From Lachnospira sp. UBA5912 (GTDB lineage Bacteria; Bacillota; Clostridia; Lachnospirales; Lachnospiraceae): DNA of 6,393 bases. Positions within the stretch are counted from its first letter, which is position 1. Every line of letters begins with the position of its first letter. The notes under the pieces were generated by a model. It had not been told where the DNA came from. It saw nothing but the letters and a program-made list of their open reading frames with translations, and made no database searches. The translations under genes were made by a program, and so were the position numbers. Of the stretch, positions 1-4,992 are shown piece after piece. The DNA is taken from NCBI GenBank assembly GCA_002435585.1, contig DJDY01000207.1, positions 1 through 6,393 on the forward strand, in the 5' to 3' direction.

Positions 1-758
1 AACCACTGAACAGCTTCCTTAGCATTAGTAGCTGGCTTGCTGATATCATAGCCATAGCTTTCAGCCATCTTCTTCATACCTGCAAGTGCCTTATACTGAT
101 CAGATATTTCTTCTCTTAAACGGATAATGTCATCTGTCATTGTTCCGCAACCACAGTTAGCATGATCCTTCTTCTTTTCTTCCATAAGGAAATCAATACC
201 ATAAAGAGCAACTCTTCTGTAATCACCTACGATACGTCCACGACCATAAGTATCTGGAAGACCTGTGATGATGTGGCTGTGACGAGCCTTTCTCATCTCT
301 GGTGTATAAGCATCGAAAACACCCTGATTATGTGTCTTATGATATTCTGTAAAAATCTTGTGAAGTTCTGGATCTGGTTCATAACCATAGTTCTTGCATG
401 CTTCTTCTGCCATCTTAATACCACCAAAAGGCATAAATGCTCTCTTAAGTGGCTTGTCTGTCTGAAGACCAACAACCTTCTCAAGATCTTTCATAGATTC
501 ATCTATATATCCAGGACCATAAGCTGTAAGACCAGCAACAACTTTTGTTTCCATATCAAGTACGCCGCCCTTAGCTCTTTCTTCCTTCTGTAATTCCTGA
601 AGTCTTCCCCAAAGCTTGTTAGTAGCTTCTGTAGGTCCTTCAAGGAAACTTTCATCTCCATCATATGGCTTGTAGTTGTTCTGAACGAAATCTCTTACGT
701 TGATCTCTTCTTTCCAAAGTCTTCCTTTGAAACCGTTCCACTGATCAAAATTTACCAT
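1..758 (-). CDS. pflB: Pyruvate formate-lyase (formate C-acetyltransferase), N-terminal part, cut by window edge
   Basis: This cytoplasmic glycyl-radical enzyme converts pyruvate and CoA to acetyl-CoA and formate in anaerobic fermentation. The visible 252 codons begin [19 protein letters not shown] and include the family segments [61 protein letters not shown] and [10 protein letters not shown], ending in [17 protein letters not shown]. All are typical of PflB. The family is about 740-760 residues, so roughly the first third is present. The catalytic Cys-Cys pair and the C-terminal glycyl-radical loop lie off the left edge, so activity cannot be judged. The start is fixed by an AAGGAGG ribosome binding site at 769-775. 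A linker around [12 protein letters not shown] (encoded near 130-165) has two cysteines close together and differs from the E. coli enzyme as I recall it. The gene is preceded by its own promoter region, and pflA (activase) would be expected downstream, outside the window. Confidence 0.97.
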   Translation of the reverse strand, partial: MVNFDQWNGFKGRLWKEEINVRDFVQNNYKPYDGDESFLEGPTEATNKLWGRLQELQKEERAKGGVLDMETKVVAGLTAYGPGYIDESMKDLEKVVGLQTDKPLKRAFMPFGGIKMAEEACKNYGYEPDPELHKIFTEYHKTHNQGVFDAYTPEMRKARHSHIITGLPDTYGRGRIVGDYRRVALYGIDFLMEEKKKDHANCGCGTMTDDIIRLREEISDQYKALAGMKKMAESYGYDISKPATNAKEAVQW

Positions 759-768
759 TTTATTGGTT

Positions 769-775
769 CCTCCTT
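769..775 (-). promoter_or_regulatory. Ribosome binding site of pflB
   Basis: The minus strand reads AAGGAGG, the full anti-Shine-Dalgarno complement, 10 bases before the ATG at 756-758. It fixes the start and suggests strong translation, as expected for an abundant fermentation enzyme. Confidence 0.9.
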
Positions 776-803
776 AAAAAATTGACTGTTAAATTGCATA
801 ATA

Positions 804-824
804 GTTTGTACATTGTATACAAAC
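804..824. repeat. 21-bp inverted repeat in the probable pflB leader
   Basis: Arms GTTTGTA (804-810) and TACAAAC (818-824) are perfect inverted repeats around a 7-base spacer. Nested inside is the 10-bp palindrome TTGTATACAA (813-822). The dyad lies about 30 bases upstream of the pflB ribosome binding site. If the promoter proposed at 880-908 is right, it is transcribed and could form a short hairpin. As DNA it could instead be an operator, since its TTGTA/TACAA half-sites resemble those of the palindrome at 2031-2044. The function is inferred. Confidence 0.5.
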
Positions 825-846
825 TTCTGTAAAAATTTAAGCGAAT

Positions 847-864
847 CTGTTAAATTCTTAACTA
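847..864. promoter_or_regulatory. Candidate Rex-type operator upstream of pflB
   Basis: The 18 bases CTGTTAAATTCTTAACTA match the established Rex consensus TTGTTAAnnnnTTAACAA at 12 of 14 defined positions, with the correct 4-base central spacer. Rex represses fermentative and NADH-oxidising genes in Firmicutes and is released by NADH. The site lies just downstream of the proposed start of transcription (about 873), where binding would block pflB transcription. Its first ten bases recur exactly at 786-795 without a matching second arm. No rex gene is in the window. Confidence 0.6.
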
Positions 865-879
865 TCACTCGCAAGAAGT

Positions 880-908
880 ATGTTAACACCCCCACCAATA
901 TATTTCAA
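880..908 (-). promoter_or_regulatory. Candidate sigma-A promoter of pflB with extended -10
   Basis: On the minus strand, TTGAAA (903-908) is followed after 17 bases by TAACAT (880-885). A TG one base before the -10 makes it an extended -10 element. Transcription would start near 873, giving a leader of about 115 bases that contains the Rex-like site and the 21-bp dyad. Other AT-rich hexamers exist in this region, so the choice is moderate. Confidence 0.45.
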
Positions 909-971
909 TACATTTTTTCGTTGTTTTTAGTTTTATACAATGAATGTGTATATATTTAAAAACAATACTCT

Positions 972-983
972 TAGTATTTACAA
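972..983. promoter_or_regulatory. Candidate Crp/Fnr-type site upstream of pflB
   Basis: TAGTATTTACAA differs at one position from the core TTGTATTTACAA of the perfect palindrome at 2034-2041 with its flanks (2032-2043). It lies about 105 bases upstream of the proposed pflB start of transcription, a distance compatible with class I type activation. Recurrence of this core upstream of two redox genes suggests a shared regulator, but the local AT content makes chance matches possible. Confidence 0.35.
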
Positions 984-1041
984 TGTTATCCAATTGCATA
1001 CATAATAAAATGTGAAAAATCAAAATATAAGCTTAATATTA

Positions 1042-1066
1042 TAGGCATAATTCTTGTTTTTGCCTA
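1042..1066. repeat. Short inverted repeat in the pflB-regulator intergenic region
   Basis: TAGGCA (1042-1047) and TGCCTA (1061-1066) form a 6-bp perfect stem with a 13-base loop. There is no following U tract in either direction. It stands out only because it is GC-containing in very AT-rich DNA. Otherwise I see no gene in 759-1202. Confidence 0.3.
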
Positions 1067-1118
1067 AATATGTTAACCTCAAAAAACCGTTCATGCTTAT
1101 TGATATTTATTATTAATT

Positions 1119-1157
1119 AGCCATTTGGCTTAAATAAATTCTTTAAGCCAAACGGTT
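1119..1157 (-). terminator. Hairpin downstream of the Crp/Fnr gene, probable terminator
   Basis: Two 16-base arms (1119-1134 and 1142-1157) flank a 7-base loop, with 11 consecutive pairs around TTTGGCTTAAA/TTTAAGCCAAA. The next position pairs as G-U in the minus-strand transcript but is A-C in the plus-strand one, so the structure favours minus-strand RNA. It lies 45 bases after the regulator's stop. The sequence after the stem is A/T mixed rather than a clean U run, so termination may be weak or allow read-through towards pflB. Confidence 0.5.
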
Positions 1158-1193
1158 AGAATTATTTTAGCTCTTACATCTTTAATGTATTAG

Positions 1194-1211
1194 TTATAAG
1201 AGTTATAAGAG
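1194..1211. repeat. Tandem 9-bp duplication across the regulator stop codon
   Basis: TTATAAGAG occurs twice back to back. On the minus strand this gives two in-frame TAA stops 9 bases apart, so the last codons and stop of the regulator are duplicated. It looks like a small slippage duplication with no obvious effect on the protein. Confidence 0.6.
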
Positions 1212-1907
1212 CTTAAAATGATTCTTCTTATATATAATAAGTCCTTCTTTCTTCATTTTTCCAAGTTCAGACGACATGGCACTTCTGTCAACTGACAAAT
1301 AATCCGCTAACTGCTGTCTGTTAAATGTGATATCAAACTCGTTACTGCCACTTCTGTTAGCTTGTGATGATAGATATGATAAAATCTTATCCCTTGTTGT
1401 TCTCTTTGACATATGGGTGATTTTTTCATTCATCATTATACATCTGTTTGCCAGCATATACATAAGATTTCTTATAAGTTTATTATGAAACTGGCATGAT
1501 TCACTACATACAGTTATCACCCTGTATGTATCTAAATAAGCCACTATTCCTGATTTTACTGCCACTACATTTACATTGCTTACTTTATCATTGCTGCATG
1601 CATATGCTTCGCCAAACATATCCCCGGCTGCCGCCTGTGCCATAATATGTCTGTTCCCCCAGTAATCCTCCTGTTCTATACTCATCTCTCCCTCTATAAC
1701 CATTCCTATTCTTTCTACAGGATCACCATCATGCAGTATATACTGACCTTTATCTATTCTTTCAAATCTTACATCCAGACATTTGACCATCGCTGCTGTC
1801 TCTTCTTTGCTTACGCCTTTAAACAGATTGCTTTCACTCATAATATCAATCCACTTGTTCATATCTGCTTTGTCATTCATATACTTTAGTTGTGTTGCAT
1901 CTGCCAT
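1203..1907 (-). CDS. Crp/Fnr-family transcriptional regulator
   Basis: This is a predicted dimeric DNA-binding activator/repressor of about 234 residues, the usual family length. An N-terminal cyclic-nucleotide-binding-type beta barrel spans roughly residues 25-135 (LFKGVSKEE, GQYILHDGDPVERIGMVIEGEMSI, GDMFGEAYA). A connecting helix around 140-165 leads to a winged helix-turn-helix at about 170-234 (TRDKILSYL, FNRQQLADYLSVDRSAMSSELGKMKKEGLI). The arginine that holds cAMP phosphate in E. coli CRP aligns with serine here (VSNVNVVA), so cAMP is an unlikely ligand. There is no N-terminal Fnr-type cysteine cluster, although Cys104, 134, 138 and 156 are present. The start MADATQLKYM is chosen because GAGGATT lies 6-12 bases upstream. 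An ATG at 1922 lacks a good ribosome binding site. The gene is divergent from the ferredoxin-like gene, which is its likeliest target. The effector is unknown. Confidence 0.9.
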   Translation of the reverse strand: MADATQLKYMNDKADMNKWIDIMSESNLFKGVSKEETAAMVKCLDVRFERIDKGQYILHDGDPVERIGMVIEGEMSIEQEDYWGNRHIMAQAAAGDMFGEAYACSNDKVSNVNVVAVKSGIVAYLDTYRVITVCSESCQFHNKLIRNLMYMLANRCIMMNEKITHMSKRTTRDKILSYLSSQANRSGSNEFDITFNRQQLADYLSVDRSAMSSELGKMKKEGLIIYKKNHFKLL

Positions 1908-1913
1908 ATAACT

Positions 1914-1920
1914 AATCCTC
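1914..1920 (-). promoter_or_regulatory. Ribosome binding site that decides the regulator start
   Basis: The minus strand reads GAGGATT, with GAGG 9 bases before the ATG at 1905-1907. The alternative upstream ATG (1920-1922) is preceded only by GAAGAA and actually overlaps this site, so the shorter form is preferred. Confidence 0.6.
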
Positions 1921-2020
1921 ATTTCTTCATATATTTACGACACATTTACCATCTTCCTGAATTTTTTATTTTACATTGTTTATCAATTATCATCTTTATT
2001 GTTCATTATTTATCATTTCT

Positions 2021-2026
2021 ATTATA
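2021..2026 (-). promoter_or_regulatory. Candidate -10 element of the regulator gene
   Basis: The minus strand reads TATAAT, a perfect -10 hexamer, about 115 bases before the regulator start. No good -35 is present. The palindrome at 2031-2044 would fall between the -10 and -35 positions, where a bound regulator would block its own promoter. This is a weak call because the region is very AT-rich. Confidence 0.3.
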
Positions 2027-2030
2027 TTTT

Positions 2031-2044
2031 GTTGTATTTACAAC
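2031..2044. promoter_or_regulatory. 14-bp palindrome, candidate Crp/Fnr operator in the divergent promoter
   Basis: GTTGTA-TT-TACAAC is a perfect 6-bp inverted repeat around two central bases, in the 274-bp gap between the regulator and ferredoxin-like genes. Its centre (2037.5) lies 41-42 bases before a predicted plus-strand start at about 2079, the classic class II activator position for Crp/Fnr proteins. It also overlaps the putative regulator promoter, which would allow autorepression. Protein assignment is inferred from position. The sequence is neither the standard CRP (TGTGA-N6-TCACA) nor Fnr (TTGAT-N4-ATCAA) site. Confidence 0.55.
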
Positions 2045-2066
2045 ATACATTTATAATATTACATAA

Positions 2067-2072
2067 TATAAT
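2067..2072 (+). promoter_or_regulatory. Candidate -10 element of the ferredoxin-like gene
   Basis: A perfect TATAAT hexamer lies 109 bases before the start codon. The -35 position at 17-base spacing reads CATACA, a poor match, as expected for an activator-dependent promoter. A second TATAAT at 2052-2057 is an alternative, which would put the palindrome in a repressing position instead. Confidence 0.4.
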
Positions 2073-2149
2073 CCTTTTATGCAAAAGACAAAAGATTTAA
2101 TACACTTTATGTAAAAATCTGTTGGCAGCAAATATTTAATATGAATATA

Positions 2150-2167
2150 TTATAAAAGTTATAAAAG
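2150..2167. repeat. Tandem 9-bp duplication before the ferredoxin-like gene
   Basis: TTATAAAAG occurs twice in tandem, the second copy running into the ribosome binding site AAAAGGAG (2163-2170). That site lies 11 bases before the ATG, slightly longer than ideal spacing. The unit differs by one base from the tandem unit at 1194-1211, at the other end of the regulator gene. Confidence 0.5.
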
Positions 2168-2181
2168 GAGTTTTAAACATT

Positions 2182-2787
2182 ATGATTAGAAAAATAATAG
2201 AGATAAACGAAGAATTATGTAATGGATGTGGATTATGTGCTCACGCCTGTCATGAAGGTGCAATTGGAATTGTTGATGGAAAAGCAAAGCTTTTAAGAGA
2301 TGATTACTGCGATGGATTCGGTGACTGCCTCCCAGCATGCCCTATGAATGCCATCAGATTCATAGAAAGGGAAGCGTCTGAATATAACGAAGCAGAAGTT
2401 CTTGCAAACAAAGCTACGAGTGGAAGCCAGATTAACAACTGGCCTGTACAGATTAAGCTCGTGGCACCTTATGCTCCATGCTTTAACGGCTGTGACCTTC
2501 TTATAGCTGCGGACTGTACAGCATATGCATATAGCACATTCCACCATGATTTTATGAGAAACCATGTGACACTTATAGGATGTCCTAAACTTGATATGAT
2601 TGATTATTCCGAAAAACTTACAGACATTTTCAAAAACAACAACATTAAAAGCATAACTGTTACAAGAATGACTGTTCCTTGCTGCGGTGGTCTTCAGTAT
2701 GCTGTTGAAAAAGCCATTGAGGCCAGTGGAAAGCACATACCTTTAAGAGTTGTCACCATTGGCACTGATGGTAACCGTGTTAACTAA
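2182..2787 (+). CDS. Ferredoxin-like 4Fe-4S protein with cysteine-rich C-terminal domain
   Basis: This is a predicted cytoplasmic electron-transfer or redox-sensing protein of 201 residues. The N-terminal 60 residues form a bacterial ferredoxin domain. Cluster motif one is C13-x2-C16-x2-C19-x3-C23. Motif two is C43-x5-C49-x3-C53-P, in which the usual middle cysteine is Phe46. One cluster is therefore fully liganded, and the other lacks a standard ligand or uses an atypical one. The C-terminal 130 residues carry more cysteines (C100, C104, C112, C134 and the CCGG pair C167-C168), which could bind a further cluster or do thiol chemistry. I do not recognise a characterised enzyme. Similar proteins are commonly annotated as 4Fe-4S binding proteins in Clostridia, and divergent placement with a Crp/Fnr gene points to a redox-stress or electron-carrier role. 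There is no signal peptide or membrane segment. Confidence 0.88.
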   Translation: MIRKIIEINEELCNGCGLCAHACHEGAIGIVDGKAKLLRDDYCDGFGDCLPACPMNAIRFIEREASEYNEAEVLANKATSGSQINNWPVQIKLVAPYAPCFNGCDLLIAADCTAYAYSTFHHDFMRNHVTLIGCPKLDMIDYSEKLTDIFKNNNIKSITVTRMTVPCCGGLQYAVEKAIEASGKHIPLRVVTIGTDGNRVN

Positions 2788-2885
2788 TTAATCTCATGAT
2801 ATTGAGTATACAAAATGTTTGCACATAATACAGGTCATAACATTATCAACTATTGCCTGTCTCTGATTCCAGATAAAATATATAT

Positions 2886-2906
2886 CTGCATTACTATATA
2901 ATGCAG
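2886..2906. repeat. Perfect 8-bp hairpin in the convergent intergenic region
   Basis: CTGCATTA (2886-2893) and TAATGCAG (2899-2906) pair perfectly around a 5-base loop. In the minus-strand transcript it immediately follows the terminator at 2908-2951 and is itself followed by an A/U-rich run, so it may be a back-up terminator for the larC operon. Confidence 0.5.
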
Positions 2907-2907
2907 G

Positions 2908-2951
2908 AAAAAGAAGCGTATCATCCTGTATTCAGGTGATGCACTTCTTTT
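2908..2951. terminator. Bidirectional intrinsic terminator between the ferredoxin-like gene and larC
   Basis: Arms 2908-2928 and 2933-2951 pair over about 18 positions with one bulge, one mismatch and one G-U, closing on a TATT loop. The outer stem is AAAAGAAG/CTTCTTTT, so both transcripts end in a U-rich run (CUUCUUUUU for larC, CUUCUUUU for the plus strand). It begins two bases after the larC stop codon and 120 bases after the ferredoxin-like stop, in convergent orientation. Confidence 0.8.
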
Positions 2952-2953
2952 CA

Positions 2954-4249
2954 CTAAAACATTTCATTCAACGTATTAACAACATCCAGATAACTTACAT
3001 TGTTGGATTCGCATATTTTTTTGACGCTTTCATACTCAGGATAACTTTTTTTGCTGCCATCTGGCAATTCACATACTTTTACATCAATCTCTCCATATGG
3101 GGTCATACATTTTTCCATATGGCGCTTAAGTATAGTTCTTTCCATGGCACATCTTCTTATTCCTATAGTTGTTGTCTCTGTAAATATTATATTCTGAAGT
3201 CTGTCTATATCTTTCTTTTCACATATTACAACAAGTTCATATGCTGGTCTGTTTTTCTTCATATATATAGGGATATAATGAACTTCCCTTGCTCCTGCTG
3301 CATATAAACGCTCCATAGTGTAGCCAAGAACCTCTGCTGAACAATCATCTATATCTGTTTCCAGCTTATATATGCAATCCTTCGTGTCAGCAATATCCGC
3401 ATCCCCCGAACGTAAACAGTTTGCATTTTTTATGTTTCCTATATCATTGCCACATTGGGCACTCTCTATAAGCATTGCCCTTAACATGCTTGGAATCTCA
3501 TACTCTCTTTTTCCAGCTCCATATCCAACTCTTTGTATTGCATATTTTAATGGAAGTTCTTCATCAGTTCTTATAGCTGCCACAATAGCTGCTCCTGTAG
3601 GTGTCACAAGTTCACCTTTAATATGAGCCTGACTTAACACAATATTATACTGTGATACTATATTACTTACTGCTGGAACTGGCACTGGTATAATACCATG
3701 CTGGCATCTTATAGTTCCATACCCTTCATATAAGAATGGAATATACACCTTATCAATCTTGAGTTCATCAAAACATACCGCAAATGCAACTATATCCACT
3801 ATAGAATCTACAGCTCCAACCTCGTGAAAATGTACATGTTCTATATCAGTTGCATGAGCCTTTGCTTCTGCATGTGCAAGAATAAGAAATATCTTTTTTG
3901 CAAGAGCAGCCGCTCCACTGGTTAACATTGTCGAATCGATTATTCTGTTAATCTCTTCTAGCCCCCTGTGTTCGTGATGATGTTCATGCTGATGTGTAAT
4001 ATTATCATGACTATGTCCATGCAGATATTCCATATCATGATCATGATTATCGTTATCAAGTATAACATTAAAATCACATGCATCTATTCCACTTTTCTTA
4101 ACATGTGTTATTTCAATACGATAACCACCAAGTGGCATTGTATTAAGTACTTTTCTAAGATGTTCTTCACTGGCACCAGCATCTAAAAGTGCTGCCACAG
4201 ACATATCTCCACTTATGCCAGAATAACATTCAAGATATAGTTCTCTCAC
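2954..4249 (-). CDS. larC: LarC, nickel-pincer cofactor biosynthesis protein (nickel insertase)
   Basis: LarC inserts nickel into pyridinium-3,5-bisthiocarboxylic acid mononucleotide with CTP hydrolysis, completing the nickel-pincer nucleotide used by lactate racemase LarA and its relatives. The 431-residue protein (former DUF111) has the N-terminal signature LYLECYSGISGDMSVAALLDAG. A histidine-rich stretch at 69-94 (11 His) is a probable metal store or chaperone loop. It is followed by HVHFHEVGAVDSIVDI (138-153), IIPVPVPAV (186-194) and GELVTPTGAAIVAAI (212-226). The C-terminal LarC2 part starts near 292 (YKLETDIDDCSAEVLGYTMERL). The length is normal. Unlike the Lactiplantibacillus plantarum gene, which needs a ribosomal frameshift to join two halves, this one is a single frame. 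The start codon is GTG with GGGAG five bases upstream. It is last in the operon, 37 bases after trxA. No larA, larB or larE is in the window. Confidence 0.95.
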   Translation of the reverse strand: MRELYLECYSGISGDMSVAALLDAGASEEHLRKVLNTMPLGGYRIEITHVKKSGIDACDFNVILDNDNHDHDMEYLHGHSHDNITHQHEHHHEHRGLEEINRIIDSTMLTSGAAALAKKIFLILAHAEAKAHATDIEHVHFHEVGAVDSIVDIVAFAVCFDELKIDKVYIPFLYEGYGTIRCQHGIIPVPVPAVSNIVSQYNIVLSQAHIKGELVTPTGAAIVAAIRTDEELPLKYAIQRVGYGAGKREYEIPSMLRAMLIESAQCGNDIGNIKNANCLRSGDADIADTKDCIYKLETDIDDCSAEVLGYTMERLYAAGAREVHYIPIYMKKNRPAYELVVICEKKDIDRLQNIIFTETTTIGIRRCAMERTILKRHMEKCMTPYGEIDVKVCELPDGSKKSYPEYESVKKICESNNVSYLDVVNTLNEMF

Positions 4250-4254
4250 TGTTT

Positions 4255-4261
4255 CTCCCTT
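4255..4261 (-). promoter_or_regulatory. Ribosome binding site for the GTG start of larC
   Basis: The minus strand reads AAGGGAG, five bases before the GTG at 4247-4249. It supports the non-ATG start, which also gives the correct N-terminus for the family. Confidence 0.7.
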
Positions 4262-4286
4262 AACCTGTTTTATTTATAATCAGTTT

Positions 4287-4601
4287 TTACTGTGCTATAA
4301 ACTGTTTAACCTGTTCTTTACCTATAAATCCAATACTTGTAGCTTTTACCTCACCATTTTTAAATAACATAAGTGTCGGTATTGATGCTATATTATATTT
4401 CAATGCAAGACTCATCTCCTTATCTGTATCAATCTTACATATCTTTACCTCATCCTGTTTTGCCGCCACTTCTTCAAGTATTGGTCCTAACATCTTACAT
4501 GGTCCACACCATGTTGCCCAGAAGTCAACAAGCACTGGCTTGTCCGACTTAAGTACTTCCTGTTCAAAACTATCTGCTGTTACGTGTATAATACTGCTCA
4601 T
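4287..4601 (-). CDS. trxA: Thioredoxin
   Basis: This small cytoplasmic dithiol-disulfide oxidoreductase has 104 residues, the normal length for thioredoxin. The active site is WCGPC (31-35), preceded by VDFWAT with the buried Asp26. The cis-proline loop is SIPT with Pro75, followed by LMLFKNGEV and a glycine turn (GFIGKEQ). Everything needed for activity is present, and one extra cysteine (Cys55) lies outside the active site. The start MSSIIHVTAD is chosen because AGGAGG lies seven bases upstream. A longer in-frame form from 4664 would add 21 residues absent from thioredoxins and overlap the upstream gene. It follows the DUF3783-type gene by only 16 bases, with its ribosome binding site next to that gene's stop, and precedes larC. 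Possible clients include sulfur-handling or metal-cofactor enzymes, but that is inference from position. Confidence 0.95.
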   Translation of the reverse strand: MSSIIHVTADSFEQEVLKSDKPVLVDFWATWCGPCKMLGPILEEVAAKQDEVKICKIDTDKEMSLALKYNIASIPTLMLFKNGEVKATSIGFIGKEQVKQFIAQ

Positions 4602-4608
4602 AACACAT

Positions 4609-4615
4609 CCTCCTT
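4609..4615 (-). promoter_or_regulatory. Ribosome binding site that decides the trxA start
   Basis: The minus strand reads AAGGAGG, with 7 bases between it and the ATG at 4599-4601. It sits within three bases of the preceding gene's stop codon (4618-4620), so the two genes are probably translated from one mRNA, perhaps coupled. Confidence 0.8.
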
Positions 4616-4617
4616 TT

Positions 4618-4986
4618 TTATCTTCTTTTATGATATTCCATACTTTCTCTTTCCATCTGTGCAAGTATTCTTGCTATCGTCCACTGGCTGTTTGTACTGG
4701 TCTTAACAGCCTTGTAATCAACCTTGCTGCTTCCAGTCCTCATTTCAAACAAAAGTTTATCCATATGCTTATCTGTAACATCACAGAATATAACAATACC
4801 TGGCTTGTTTAAGGACCTTGCATAAAGTGTATCACCAGCTTTATAATCTTTGACATTAACAAGTATATCTTTTAAAGTAGCTGATAACATATCATCATCA
4901 ATAACTATACTTTTAACCTTCATATTAGATGCACATTTTATGATATTTTCTGCATGTTCTACATTGTATATTACAATCTTTTCCAT
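4618..4986 (-). CDS. DUF3783 domain-containing protein, function unknown
   Basis: This is a 122-residue soluble protein. The N-terminal half (MEKIVIYNVEHAENIIKCASNMKVKSIVIDDDML) looks like a small alpha/beta fold with few conserved features. The C-terminal part (PGIVIFCDVTDKHMDKLLFEMR, then KVDYKAVKTSTNSQWTIARILAQMERE, residues about 62-115) matches the pattern I recall for DUF3783: a hydrophobic strand, an acidic helix, then K-A-V-x-T-x-T-N-x-x-W-T. No catalytic function is known for this domain. The start is set by GAGG six bases before the ATG at 4984-4986. An ATG four codons upstream overlaps that site and has none of its own. It lies between a membrane protein and trxA in the same orientation, with tight spacing to trxA. 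No membrane segment or signal peptide is visible. The family call is moderate, and the role is unknown. Confidence 0.75.
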   Translation of the reverse strand: MEKIVIYNVEHAENIIKCASNMKVKSIVIDDDMLSATLKDILVNVKDYKAGDTLYARSLNKPGIVIFCDVTDKHMDKLLFEMRTGSSKVDYKAVKTSTNSQWTIARILAQMERESMEYHKRR

Positions 4987-4992
4987 AATAAT

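Noticed and set aside
162..593. A 143-codon open frame on the plus strand
   Set aside because: It is antisense to pflB, whose translation matches its family throughout. The plus-strand frame has no ribosome binding site and no recognisable protein.
1970..1996. Possible Fnr boxes around ATTGTTTATCAATTATCA
   Set aside because: The TTG and ATCAA halves are too close together for TTGAT-N4-ATCAA, and such fragments are expected in DNA this AT-rich.
2936..3307. A 123-codon plus-strand frame starting near the terminator
   Set aside because: It lies antisense to larC, begins inside the terminator hairpin and gives a low-complexity aromatic sequence typical of a shadow frame.
2954..4249. Possible programmed frameshift in larC, as in Lactiplantibacillus plantarum
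   Set aside because: The reading frame is continuous from the LarC1 to the LarC2 part, so no frameshift is needed.
4602..4664. A 21-residue N-terminal extension of thioredoxin
   Set aside because: The extension overlaps the upstream gene and lacks a ribosome binding site, while AAGGAGG sits at the right distance from the internal ATG.
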